This document shows positions 42,790 through 51,725 of a stretch of 64,000 nt of DNA, in pieces (position 1 is the first letter of the stretch; every line of letters starts with the position of its first letter). The stretch covers positions 186,001 through 250,000 of the forward strand of contig CABQJD010000001.1 of the NCBI GenBank assembly GCA_902464405.1, given 5' to 3'. The DNA comes from an uncultured Actinomycetaceae bacterium (GTDB taxonomy: Bacteria; Actinomycetota; Actinomycetes; Actinomycetales; Actinomycetaceae). The position numbers and the translations under genes were made by a program. The notes beneath the pieces are model-generated. The model made no database searches and was not told the DNA's origin. It saw only the letters and a list, made by a program, of their open reading frames with translations.

Positions 42790-43650
42790 TTACTCAGCTT
42801 CGCCAGCAGCTACTTTATCGAGCCACGCAGCAATTGCTGCTGAATCGTGCCCGCCATACGTCTTAGAATCTATTTCTTTACCGTTGAGCAAAATTGCCGG
42901 AGTTCCAACCTTTTTCATATTTTCACGGAATGCTTCAAGCGTTTTAGCGTTGTAATTCGTCCATTCAGGCTTGGTAAGAGCAGCTGCCATATCGGAGGCG
43001 ACGTTATCTGAGACGCCTGCAGCAATTGCCGTCTTCTTCAGGAATTCAACGTCAGGAACCTCGCCTTTTCCACTGGCAGCGGCACTTATAGCTGCATATA
43101 AGCCAGAGGTTCGATCCATTAAGGCGTTATGATAAGCCAGATATTTCTCAGGCTCGTGAGTTGCAATATAGAAAGTGGACATTGCACCCCAAGTGCTTTG
43201 CTTGATGTATTGTTGCCCAATCGGTCCGATTCCAGAATTGCGAATCTCGAACTGGATATCCTCAGCAGCAATGTGTTTATCCATTGCTTCTGCCATTGCC
43301 GTATGAAGCTCAATGCAGTGCGGGCAAGTAGGATCTTCATAAATGGTGACGATAGGAACCCCGCTTTTTGGCTCTGCGCTCGCCTTACCGTCTTTTGTGA
43401 CGTAGACGCCGTACGCACTATTTACGTTTTTTGCTGCAGCAACTTCTGACGACGCCGTCACAATTTTAAACGCAACAAAAGCAATGAGAAGTATAGCGAT
43501 AACGCTTGAGGTGATGAGAATAATTCTGTTGCGCTTCTTACGCTTAGCTTCCTGTTCACGAAGAAGGCGAACTTTTTCGTTTTTGAGCATACGCCGTTGC
43601 GCCTTCGTCAGCTTTGCTTCTGTGGTTCCTGGAGTCTGATTTGATCCCAT
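42790..43650 (-). CDS. Membrane-anchored DsbA-like thioredoxin-fold protein
   Basis: 286 residues. A basic N-terminus (about 10-45) and one transmembrane helix (about 45-65, IILITSSVIAILLIAFVAF) place a thioredoxin-fold domain outside the membrane. The redox motif is DPTCPHCIELH (CPHC), and the cis-loop region is VGTPAILLNG. This is the actinobacterial DsbA/MdbA-like type that oxidises exported proteins. AAGGACG precedes the ATG. No VKOR or DsbB gene is adjacent. Confidence 0.9.
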   Translation of the reverse strand: MGSNQTPGTTEAKLTKAQRRMLKNEKVRLLREQEAKRKKRNRIILITSSVIAILLIAFVAFKIVTASSEVAAAKNVNSAYGVYVTKDGKASAEPKSGVPIVTIYEDPTCPHCIELHTAMAEAMDKHIAAEDIQFEIRNSGIGPIGQQYIKQSTWGAMSTFYIATHEPEKYLAYHNALMDRTSGLYAAISAAASGKGEVPDVEFLKKTAIAAGVSDNVASDMAAALTKPEWTNYNAKTLEAFRENMKKVGTPAILLNGKEIDSKTYGGHDSAAIAAWLDKVAAGEAE

Positions 43651-43739
43651 TATCGTCCTTCGATAAATGCTTTGGTATCATCGGCTTTTCTGTTCTTATC
43701 CTAATGAATATAGGAAGCTGTCGCTACGTGTATATGAAA

Positions 43740-45542
43740 TTAGGAAAGAAAATGGAATGCATGTGATAGTGGGGCCCATGAAACTGCAATATCTGCACCT
43801 AGGGCAATGTAGGCGCTCCAGAGGAGAACCGTAACGGCAATTATCGTCCACACAATCCGAGGCGTAGATGATGCTGCTGCTCCGCCAAGGGTATATCGTG
43901 CGCCTTCACGAGCGTATTTTCCTCGAGGGAAAAACCATACTCCGCAGGAAAAAATTCCGCTGGCAGCTGCAGCCCATTCTGGTAGGCCGCCTTCTTTCAG
44001 CAGATCGTTGCTATGAGGTAGCGAGCCAGTGCTCTGAGCAGTAGTAGCAGTGCCAAAGGGTTCTAGGTTTATATACGAAAAATCGAGAGTTCCATGTGAA
44101 ATCGTGGCTGCGATCATTAGGCCGCAGTAGACGCTTATTCCGACAACTGCCACCGCTCCAATCGTACGAAGTGCAGCAAGGAGTAGCGCTATTGGTGAAC
44201 GGATTGCAGCAATTAGTCCGTCACGTCTTTTAGGCTTGCCGCGGCGTAATCTACGATCTCGCATATCTTCTGCTGAGCGTCCGATCACGTCAAAAATAAA
44301 TACTGCAAAGACGAATACTCCGCACACCATAATCGGAAAGCGTGAACCCAAAAATACTAATGCGAACCATGCGATAAGCAGTGTAAGACGTACTTTCTTG
44401 GGTGGGCGCGCCCAAGAGGGTACTGGAACCCAAGCGGGCGCTGGAAGTTGAGGTCTTTCGTCACTAAAGATGTGCTCATCTCCAGCAGGTGCATATGGTG
44501 TATCTGAAGCGATTGCTGGAGGGTCACTCATCATCGGTGCGGGGGCAGGCAGGGTAAGAGACTCGCTTTCAGGCATCTCATTGCCATGCCTATTGAGGAA
44601 TGCGTCATTAAGAAGCGCAGTGTTGCGTAAATCACCGCCACGCAGCTCGGGGCTGGGCAGGCTATCCGTGCCCAGCTTACGGGTGAGTGCTTCGTCGTTG
44701 ATTGGTCTATTGTGGGGCAGATTGGGTGCAATTAAGGTGGGGGCAATGAATGCATAGGGATCGCGTAAAGCTTCGAGTAGATCTTGGTAACTCAAGCGCA
44801 TCTGCACATCGGTAGCCAACGCTGCACGAAATGCCCGTGCCGATGATTCTGCTAAGCCAGGAAAACTCACGTCACCTTGTATTACTCGTTGCAGCACAAC
44901 GGGAGTTGCGCCAGAACCAAACGGAGGTTCCCCTGAGGCGGCAAAGGCCAGTACTGCTGCCAATGCCCACCAATCGGCAGCGCGATCTGGCTCTTCTCCC
45001 CGTAAAACTCGCGGATCGCAATATCCTGGTGTGAGTGCGAGTGCCCCTGGCTGGGTGAGTCTCGTTGCGTTTACGTCTTGTGCGATCCCGAAATCAATAA
45101 GCACAGGGCGTGAATCGGCTATCATCACATTCGACGGCTTGAGATCCCTGTGTACAACTCCCAACTCATGCACACAGCGCAGTGCCTGCGCAAGCTTTTC
45201 TCCGAGCTGCAGCAGATCTTCTTCAGTGTAAATGCCGTTTATTTCTACATCCTTTTCAAGCGTGAGTCCGTCGACGAGTTCGGTGACGATAAAAGGCTCA
45301 ACCCCGTCAATCTCTGCATCGATTACCTCAGCCACGTAGGGGCTGCGAACTCTGCGTAGCACAGCAACTTCTCGTTGTAAACGCAGGCGGGAACTTTCAT
45401 CCGCCGCTACGGAGGGATGCAGGAGCTTCAGGGCAACATGATCTCCGCCGCCATTGACCGCTTCATATACTGTGCTCATACCGCCAAATCCGATTTGGCG
45501 CAGCAGGCGGTAGCCGCCAACTTCTCTTTCCGTCGCCCTCAC
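43740..45542 (-). CDS. Membrane-bound Ser/Thr protein kinase
   Basis: 600 residues. Kinase domain 1-260: glycine loop IGFGGMSTVYEA, ATP Lys in ALKLL, catalytic loop VVHRDLKPSNVMI, DFG and the APE-like region near GYCDPRVLRG. A Pro/acidic linker (about 280-375) leads to at least four hydrophobic helices (about 385-600). There are no PASTA repeats, so it is not PknB. The start GTG lies very close behind AAGGAGGGG. Substrates are unknown. Confidence 0.92.
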   Translation of the reverse strand: MRATEREVGGYRLLRQIGFGGMSTVYEAVNGGGDHVALKLLHPSVAADESSRLRLQREVAVLRRVRSPYVAEVIDAEIDGVEPFIVTELVDGLTLEKDVEINGIYTEEDLLQLGEKLAQALRCVHELGVVHRDLKPSNVMIADSRPVLIDFGIAQDVNATRLTQPGALALTPGYCDPRVLRGEEPDRAADWWALAAVLAFAASGEPPFGSGATPVVLQRVIQGDVSFPGLAESSARAFRAALATDVQMRLSYQDLLEALRDPYAFIAPTLIAPNLPHNRPINDEALTRKLGTDSLPSPELRGGDLRNTALLNDAFLNRHGNEMPESESLTLPAPAPMMSDPPAIASDTPYAPAGDEHIFSDERPQLPAPAWVPVPSWARPPKKVRLTLLIAWFALVFLGSRFPIMVCGVFVFAVFIFDVIGRSAEDMRDRRLRRGKPKRRDGLIAAIRSPIALLLAALRTIGAVAVVGISVYCGLMIAATISHGTLDFSYINLEPFGTATTAQSTGSLPHSNDLLKEGGLPEWAAAASGIFSCGVWFFPRGKYAREGARYTLGGAAASSTPRIVWTIIAVTVLLWSAYIALGADIAVSWAPLSHAFHFLS

Positions 45543-45982
45543 CCCCTCCTTTTTGTGGTTTTGATAATTTCTTGGAAATACTGTGCCTCGAAATATATTA
45601 CGTGAAATTCTGGTGTGGGATTTTATCTGCGTGCGTTGGTGTGCAATGAATTTCTTAGCTGCCTTGATACGTGTGTATCAATCACGCGTATCGATCGTTG
45701 CACTGAGAGTGCTCATAGCTACCTCTAGTTACCTCTACGCTTTCCACCTCATATGTACGTGCCTATCGCAATAATTCCAATCAATCGCATGGATAAATTT
45801 GAGCCAAGCTAATACCAGAATCATAGGCAGAAGAGCATCAGAATCATTTAGATGCAGAAATCTAAAAAAGTTAGCAAAAAACGCTAGATTTTTTGTGGAT
45901 AACTAGTAGAATGTTGCCGATGCATAAGCATCTTTCACTCGGATCGTCCGGCACGTACCTGTCGGTGAAAGGAAGCGTAGCA
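45543..45982. other. Intergenic, no gene seen
   Basis: About 440 bases between the divergent kinase and ABC-ATPase genes, AT-rich. One DnaA-box-like TGTGGATAA lies at 45894-45902. No cluster of such boxes is present. The GAAAGGAAG ribosome site of the next gene is at the right end. Confidence 0.6.
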
Positions 45983-47104
45983 ATGGCTACAGTTACATTT
46001 GATCATGCCACCCGTGTTTATCCTGGCGCAACGACTCCCGCTGTCGATCAGCTCAATCTTGAGATTCGTGACGGCGAGTTCCTCGTTCTCGTTGGTCCTT
46101 CTGGCTGTGGTAAATCAACCTCTTTGCGTATGCTTGCAGGTTTGGAAGACGTCAATTCTGGAAAGATTTTCATCGGCGATCGCGACGTGACTGACGTTTC
46201 TCCTAAAGACCGCGATATTGCAATGGTTTTCCAGAACTACGCTCTCTACCCACATATGACTGTTGCCGACAATATGGGCTTTGCTCTCAAGATTGCTGGT
46301 GTTGATAAAGCAGAAATTCGCAAGCGTGTGGAAGAAGCAGCAAAGATTCTCGATCTCGTGCCGTATCTTGATCGTAAACCGAAAGCTCTCTCTGGTGGTC
46401 AGCGTCAGCGTGTAGCAATGGGTCGCGCAATTGTGCGTAAACCACAGGTCTTCCTCATGGATGAGCCTCTTTCAAACTTGGATGCTAAACTCCGCGTGCA
46501 GACTCGTACACAAATTGCTTCGCTTCAGCGCGAACTCGGCGTCACCACCTTGTACGTGACCCACGATCAGACCGAAGCTCTTACCATGGGCGACCGTATC
46601 GCCGTCATTAAAGATGGTATTCTTCAGCAGGTTGCAACTCCTGATGAAATGTTTACGAAACCAGCGAATGCTTTTGTGGCTGGCTTCATCGGCTCTCCTG
46701 CAATGAACCTTGGTCAGTGGCGTGTGGTTGATGGAAAGGCAGTATTCGGCAAGGCTATGCTCGATCTTCCGGCGCACGTGGCAGCAGCAGTAAAAGACGA
46801 CGGCAAGGTGATTATTGGCGTGCGTCCAGAAGGCTTCGAAGTTGCTCCTGCTGGCTCAGCTGCTGGTATTCCGCTCGATATTTCCTTCGTTGAGCACCTC
46901 GGTTCTGATGCTTATATTTACGGACCTGTGGCTGGCAGTGAGAGCGAAACAGAACGTTTCGGCTCTGGCGATAATTCCACCACAGTTACTGTGCGCATCC
47001 CACCAGAAAATGTGCCTGCCGCTGGATCTTCGCTCACGTTTGTGCCGCGCGAAGGGCACGTGCACTACTTCTCCGCAGTCACGGGCGCTCGTTTAGAGGT
47101 CTGA
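45983..47104 (+). CDS. Sugar ABC transporter ATPase (MsmK/UgpC type)
   Basis: 373 residues. Walker A GPSGCGKSTS, Q-loop, signature LSGGQRQRVAMGRAIVR, Walker B VFLMDEPLSNLDAKLR and a C-terminal TOBE-type regulatory domain (about 240-370, IGVRPEGFEV). This is the shared ATPase type that energises several sugar importers in actinobacteria; no permease genes are adjacent, which fits. Start 45983 has GAAAGGAAG upstream and MATVTFDHATRVYPG matches the family. The DUF4032 gene follows. Confidence 0.93.
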   Translation: MATVTFDHATRVYPGATTPAVDQLNLEIRDGEFLVLVGPSGCGKSTSLRMLAGLEDVNSGKIFIGDRDVTDVSPKDRDIAMVFQNYALYPHMTVADNMGFALKIAGVDKAEIRKRVEEAAKILDLVPYLDRKPKALSGGQRQRVAMGRAIVRKPQVFLMDEPLSNLDAKLRVQTRTQIASLQRELGVTTLYVTHDQTEALTMGDRIAVIKDGILQQVATPDEMFTKPANAFVAGFIGSPAMNLGQWRVVDGKAVFGKAMLDLPAHVAAAVKDDGKVIIGVRPEGFEVAPAGSAAGIPLDISFVEHLGSDAYIYGPVAGSESETERFGSGDNSTTVTVRIPPENVPAAGSSLTFVPREGHVHYFSAVTGARLEV

Positions 47105-47136
47105 GAATAGGAAAGTGAATAAAATATTCTCATAGC

Positions 47137-47169
47137 GTGGGCGCTGGCACTTCAAGTACTAGCGCCCAC
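47137..47169. terminator. Hairpin after the ABC ATPase gene
   Basis: GTGGGCGCT and AGCGCCCAC form a perfect 9-bp stem with a 15-base loop; flanking ATAGC/GCTAT extends it. No U-tract follows, so partial termination or mRNA end protection is likely. Confidence 0.6.
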
Positions 47170-47209
47170 AGTGCTATATTCTTTATTCGTTATATAGCGA
47201 GAGGAAGAA

Positions 47210-48535
47210 TTGCACGTGGAACGCACATTGCATATTACGTCTGCCGATCAGCCAGCAGCGCTCTTTGATTTGCCTTGGCATATTCCGCTGTTGAACTGGC
47301 CTAAAAGTCTGCTTGCTTCGCTGCCGCGGGGTATTTCTCGCCATGTTGTGCGATTTGTGAAACTTGACGGGCACATTCTCGCAATTAAAGAAATTACGGA
47401 TAACGTAGCACAGCGGGAATACGAATCCCTTAGGCGTCTTTCGCGTGACGAAGCTCCGTGCGTCGAACCTGTAGCAGTGGTGAGTGGGCGTTGCGATACG
47501 GAAGGTAATCCGTTGCCTTCTGCTTTAGTGACGCGCCATCTTGCGTTCTCCTTGCCGTACCGTATTCTGTTTGGGCAGATGAGTATGCGCCCTGAAACTG
47601 CCGAGCGCCTCATCGGTGCTTTAGCAGTGCTGCTTGTGCGTCTGCATCTGCACGGATTCTTTTGGGGTGACGTCTCCCTCTCCAATACTCTTTTTAGGCG
47701 TGACGCTGAGGAATTTTCAGCCTATTTGGTAGATGCTGAAACTGGCGAATTTTATCCGCATATGTCTGAGAAGCGTCGTCTCTATGATATTGAAGTTGCC
47801 AGCGTCAATATTGTGGGCGAATTGATGGATCTACAGGCTGGAGGCGTGCTTTCTGATGAGTATGATGCAATTCGAGTCGGGCAGCGTCTAGAAGAACGGT
47901 ATTCGTCACTGTGGAATGAGCTGACGAGTGAAGAGCGTTTCTCTACTCAGGATCGTTGGCGAATCGATAACCGTATTCGCCGTCTGAATGATTTAGGTTT
48001 TGACGTAGGCGAGTTGGCAATGCGCACAACGGAAGATGGCAACAGCATTGTGATCCGCCCTCGAATTGTGGACGCTGGGCATTATTCTCGAAAGATTATG
48101 CAGCTCACTGGCCTAGACGTGCAAGAAAAGCAGGCTCGTCGTATGCTCAACTCTATTGAGCAATTCAGAGCTGTAAACAATATGATGGATACTCCGATGA
48201 GTCTTGTGGCGCATGACTGGATGATAAACGTCTTTGAACCGATTGTGCAGGCTATTCCTCCGAATATGCGCGCCAAGCTTGAACCAGCGCAGCTCTTCCA
48301 CGAGTTTTTAGATCACCGATGGTTTATGGCGGAGCGAGCTGGGCATGACGTCTCTCTCGAAGACGCGCTCAATTCGTATGTTCACGAAGTGCTTGAGCAT
48401 CGACCAGATGAATCACACTTAATCGTGCAAAATATCGACGAAACAGGCGAGTTTGATGCAATTTCCGAGCAACAAAATTTTGCAAGCAACTATCGCACTG
48501 ATTTTGACGACGAATGGTCTGGGTATTTAGCATAG
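47210..48535 (+). CDS. DUF4032-family protein with kinase-like features
   Basis: 441 residues. The sequence has a lipopolysaccharide-kinase-like flavour: VRFVKLDGHILAIKEI (Lys), LLVRLHLHGFFWGDVSLSNTLF (catalytic-loop-like Asp) and YLVDAETGEF (metal-Asp-like), followed by a DUF4032 C-terminal half (about 250-400). In actinobacteria such genes are commonly found next to an MsmK/UgpC-type ATPase, as here. The start is TTG 47210 or GTG 47216 after GAGAGGAAG. Substrate unknown. Confidence 0.82.
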   Translation: MHVERTLHITSADQPAALFDLPWHIPLLNWPKSLLASLPRGISRHVVRFVKLDGHILAIKEITDNVAQREYESLRRLSRDEAPCVEPVAVVSGRCDTEGNPLPSALVTRHLAFSLPYRILFGQMSMRPETAERLIGALAVLLVRLHLHGFFWGDVSLSNTLFRRDAEEFSAYLVDAETGEFYPHMSEKRRLYDIEVASVNIVGELMDLQAGGVLSDEYDAIRVGQRLEERYSSLWNELTSEERFSTQDRWRIDNRIRRLNDLGFDVGELAMRTTEDGNSIVIRPRIVDAGHYSRKIMQLTGLDVQEKQARRMLNSIEQFRAVNNMMDTPMSLVAHDWMINVFEPIVQAIPPNMRAKLEPAQLFHEFLDHRWFMAERAGHDVSLEDALNSYVHEVLEHRPDESHLIVQNIDETGEFDAISEQQNFASNYRTDFDDEWSGYLA

Positions 48536-48628
48536 TAAATTTCTTTACTGCTGCGAACGATGCGCGTAACCTCACGCGCGCAGAAGGCTGTACACAGCTA
48601 GCTGTGGTTCATAGCTCCTAGATAGCTT

Positions 48629-49690
48629 TTAGGCTTCGCGAAGCTCTGCGATAATCAGCTCGGCAAGCTGAACAGTATTGAGCGCCGCACCTTTGCGTAA
48701 ATTATCTCCCACAATAAACATTTCTAAGCCGTGCCCTTCTGGTGCGCTTTGATCCTCACGGATACGCCCTACATAGCAGGCATCGTTGCCAGCTCCATCG
48801 AGCGGAGTCGGCACATCCATATAGTGTACGCCAGGAGCATCTTTGAGCAGCTCGATTGCGCGCTCAACAGAAATTGGTTTTTCAAATTCTGCGTTAATTG
48901 CCAAACCGTGAGCTGTAAATACAGGAACTCGCACACATGTGCCAGCCACGCGCAGATGCGGCAACCCTAAAATTTTGCGTGATTCGTTACGTAGCTTTTG
49001 CTCTTCGTCTGTTTCGTAAGAGCCGTCATCCACATAGTTTCCAGCGAATGGCACCACGTTGAATGCAATAGGTGCCACATATGGAGCTGGGTCTTGCGGC
49101 CAAGTAGTGGCATGCCCGTCAAGCGTCAAATTTTCTAGGTTAGGATCAGCAGCTCCTGCGCGAATTTGCTCAGCCAGCGCTTTCACGCCTTTTAAGCCAG
49201 AACCAGACACAGCCTGATATGAGCTGGCAATTAGGCGCACAAGCCCAGCTTCGTCAGATAGAACTTTTAGCACAGGCATAGCGGCCATTGTGGTGCAGTT
49301 GGGATTGGCAATAATGCCTTTCGGGCGATGTGCCAGATCGTGCGAATTAACCTCACTCACAACCAACGGCACATCAGGGTCTTTACGCCAAGCTGAAGAA
49401 TTATCTACTACGACAGCGCCTGCTGCGGCAAACTTTGGAGCATATTCTACAGATGTGTTGCCGCCAGCAGAGAATACGGCAACATCAATTCCAGAAAAAT
49501 CTGCTGTTGCAACGTCTTCTACCACTACGTCGCGCCCTTTGAACGGCAAGACGGTTCCAGCTGATCGTGCAGAAGCAAAGAAACGAATATCGTCAATATC
49601 CGTGCCTCGCTCTTCAAGCAGAGTGCGCATAACGCGCCCAACCTGCCCAGTTGCTCCGACAACTGCGAGAGTGATTGATGAACGGCTCAT
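48629..49690 (-). CDS. asd: Aspartate-semialdehyde dehydrogenase
   Basis: Reduces aspartyl phosphate to the semialdehyde in the lysine/DAP, threonine and methionine pathway. 353 residues. NADP loop VGATGQVGRVM, active-site Cys in IANPNCTTMAAMP, and the catalytic His in GLAINAEF-adjacent HRVPVF-type region. The ATG overlaps the lysC stop (ATGA). Confidence 0.96.
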   Translation of the reverse strand: MSRSSITLAVVGATGQVGRVMRTLLEERGTDIDDIRFFASARSAGTVLPFKGRDVVVEDVATADFSGIDVAVFSAGGNTSVEYAPKFAAAGAVVVDNSSAWRKDPDVPLVVSEVNSHDLAHRPKGIIANPNCTTMAAMPVLKVLSDEAGLVRLIASSYQAVSGSGLKGVKALAEQIRAGAADPNLENLTLDGHATTWPQDPAPYVAPIAFNVVPFAGNYVDDGSYETDEEQKLRNESRKILGLPHLRVAGTCVRVPVFTAHGLAINAEFEKPISVERAIELLKDAPGVHYMDVPTPLDGAGNDACYVGRIREDQSAPEGHGLEMFIVGDNLRKGAALNTVQLAELIIAELREA

Positions 49691-50979
49691 CGTCCTGTAC
49701 CTCCATATACGATTGCTTCGCCATCAGTATCCAAACCGAATGCCGTGTGCACTGCTGTGATAGCTGTATCGAGATCTTCGAGTTTCACTACTACAGAAAT
49801 ACGAATCTCAGACGTCGAGATGAGGTCAATGCTTACTCCAGCACGTGAGAGAGCATCAAATAAATCTGCAGATACGCCTGGATTTGTGCGCATACCTGCA
49901 CCCACAAGCGAAATGATGCCGACCCCTTCGTCTTGAAGAATCTTTTTGAAACCAATTTCTTCTTTTTGCTTTTCGAGAACTGCCACGGCTTCAGGCACAT
50001 CTGAAACTTGCGTTGTGAAGGAAATATTTGCCACGCGCGGATCGCCAACAGGGATATTCTGAACGATCATATCGATATTGACGCCAGCGTTTGCTACAGC
50101 AGCAAACAGCTTTGCAGCTGAACCTGCCACGTTGGGTACGTTTACAACGGTGATTTTAGCTTGGCTTTTATCGTGGCTCACGCCAGCAATGATGGGCGCT
50201 TCGTTATTCCCTTCAAACTTTGCAACCATGCGGTTACGAGTCGCTTCGTCCACAATCCACGTTCCTTCCTTATTGGAAAAAGATGAGCGAACATGCAGAG
50301 GCACTCCGTAGCGCCGTGCATATTCCACTGCACGCAAATGCAAAATTTTCGCACCGTGCGCAGCCATTTCAAGAGTTTCTTCGTATGTGAGGTAATCAAG
50401 TTTGTGCGCTGTGGAGACGACGCGCGGATCAGCGGTAAATACGCCATCCACATCAGAATAAATTTCGCATACATCTGCGCCAAGAGCCGCAGCGAACGCA
50501 ACGGCTGTGGTGTCGGAACCGCCGCGTCCGAGAGTCGTCACGTCTTTCGTCTCACGATTCACGCCTTGGAAGCCAGCGATAATAGCGATCTCGCCTTTTT
50601 CGAGCACTTCTTCGATACGTCCAGGGGTGACGCCGACGATCTGCGCTTTACCGTAGACGGGATCCGTGAGCAGCCCTGCCTGCGAGCCTGTGTAAGAATG
50701 GGCATTCACTCCAGCATCGGTTACAGCCATAGCAAGAAGGGTCATCGAAATGCGTTCGCCCACAGAAAGAAGAAGATCCATTTCGCGCTTGACTGGTTCT
50801 GTTTCCACAACCGATGCCGCTAGATCGATAAGATCATCAGTTGTATCTCCCATTGCGGAGACGATCACTACCACATTGTTTCCAGCATTATGAGTCTCAA
50901 CGATGCGTTTAGCAACGCGCTTAATTGATTCAGGATCAGCTACTGAAGATCCTCCGTATTTTTGCACAATGAGTGCCAT
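49687..50979 (-). CDS. lysC: Aspartokinase
   Basis: Phosphorylates aspartate, the first committed step to DAP, lysine, threonine and methionine. 430 residues: kinase domain opening VQKYGGSSVADPESIKRV, with GRGGSDTTAVAFAAALGA, then two ACT domains (about 265-420, including VGAGMRTNPGVSADLF) for feedback control. An internal ATG at residue 236 lies where some actinobacteria start a separate beta subunit; no clear ribosome site supports it. GGGAG lies upstream of the ATG. lysC-asd is the standard pair. Confidence 0.97.
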   Translation of the reverse strand: MALIVQKYGGSSVADPESIKRVAKRIVETHNAGNNVVVIVSAMGDTTDDLIDLAASVVETEPVKREMDLLLSVGERISMTLLAMAVTDAGVNAHSYTGSQAGLLTDPVYGKAQIVGVTPGRIEEVLEKGEIAIIAGFQGVNRETKDVTTLGRGGSDTTAVAFAAALGADVCEIYSDVDGVFTADPRVVSTAHKLDYLTYEETLEMAAHGAKILHLRAVEYARRYGVPLHVRSSFSNKEGTWIVDEATRNRMVAKFEGNNEAPIIAGVSHDKSQAKITVVNVPNVAGSAAKLFAAVANAGVNIDMIVQNIPVGDPRVANISFTTQVSDVPEAVAVLEKQKEEIGFKKILQDEGVGIISLVGAGMRTNPGVSADLFDALSRAGVSIDLISTSEIRISVVVKLEDLDTAITAVHTAFGLDTDGEAIVYGGTGR

Positions 50980-51087
50980 ATGTTCTCCCTGAATCTGCGC
51001 TTATTTTGGTACACACCATACTATGGCACGGCAATCATTGCCCCGAAATAATGCGAGGTGAGCCACATCTTGGAGCGTATTAGTTTC

Positions 51088-51720
51088 TTATTGTGAGACG
51101 CCGTGAGGGGAACCTTCGCTCAGGCGTGTGCGCCCTTCGAGGGCACGTGAAAGCGTCACCTCATCGGCATACTCCAGATCTCCTCCTACTGGAAGCCCCG
51201 AAGCTAAGCGAGAAACAATCACGCCCATGTGTGCGAGGTTGAGAGCGAGGTAGGTTGCTGTAGCCTCTCCTTCGATATTTGGATCGGTTGCGAGAATAAC
51301 TTCTTTTACTTCTCCTGCTTGGAGGCGAGCGTAAAGCTCCCTGATTCGCAGCTGCTCTGGGCCAATTCCACCGATAGGATCGATCGCACCTCCTAAGACG
51401 TGGTAACGTCCGCGATACTCATGTGTGCGTTCGATAGCTACGATATCGCGGCTTTCTTCCACAACGCAGATTACAGAATCTGTGCGGCGAGGATCTGAAC
51501 AGATTGCACATACATCTGATTCCGTCACGTTTGCGCATATAGAGCAGAAACGTACTTTTTCTTTCACTGCTTCGAGCGCATCAATAAGTGCACGTACTTC
51601 AGAATCATCTTCTTCGAGAATGTGGAAAGCAATCCGTTGGGCGCTTTTTGGACCAACTCCTGGCAAGCGGCCAAGCTCATCGATAAGATCTTGAACGGCT
51701 CCATCGTACACACCAGCCAT
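51088..51720 (-). CDS. recR: Recombination protein RecR
   Basis: RecFOR-pathway protein that loads RecA at gaps. 210 residues. Helix-hairpin-helix LGRLPGVGPKSAQRIAFH, Cys4 zinc finger (CSICANVTESDVCAIC), Toprim domain (VCVVEESRDIVAIE and ILATDPNIEGEATA) and the C-terminal SRLASGLPVGGDLEYAD signature. AAGGGGA precedes the ATG. It follows dnaX by five bases. Confidence 0.97.
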   Translation of the reverse strand: MAGVYDGAVQDLIDELGRLPGVGPKSAQRIAFHILEEDDSEVRALIDALEAVKEKVRFCSICANVTESDVCAICSDPRRTDSVICVVEESRDIVAIERTHEYRGRYHVLGGAIDPIGGIGPEQLRIRELYARLQAGEVKEVILATDPNIEGEATATYLALNLAHMGVIVSRLASGLPVGGDLEYADEVTLSRALEGRTRLSEGSPHGVSQ

Positions 51721-51725
51721 AGATG

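Noticed and set aside
42536..42955. 139-codon plus-strand frame after tRNA-Thr
   Set aside because: It runs antisense into the DsbA-like gene and has no ribosome site; the upstream part is intergenic.
45583..45774. 63-codon plus-strand frame between the Ser/Thr kinase and the ABC ATPase
   Set aside because: No ribosome site and no conserved-looking sequence.
45894..45902. DnaA-box-like TGTGGATAA, considered as part of an origin
   Set aside because: It is a single box with no cluster, no AT-rich unwinding region pattern and no dnaA/dnaN/gyrB nearby.
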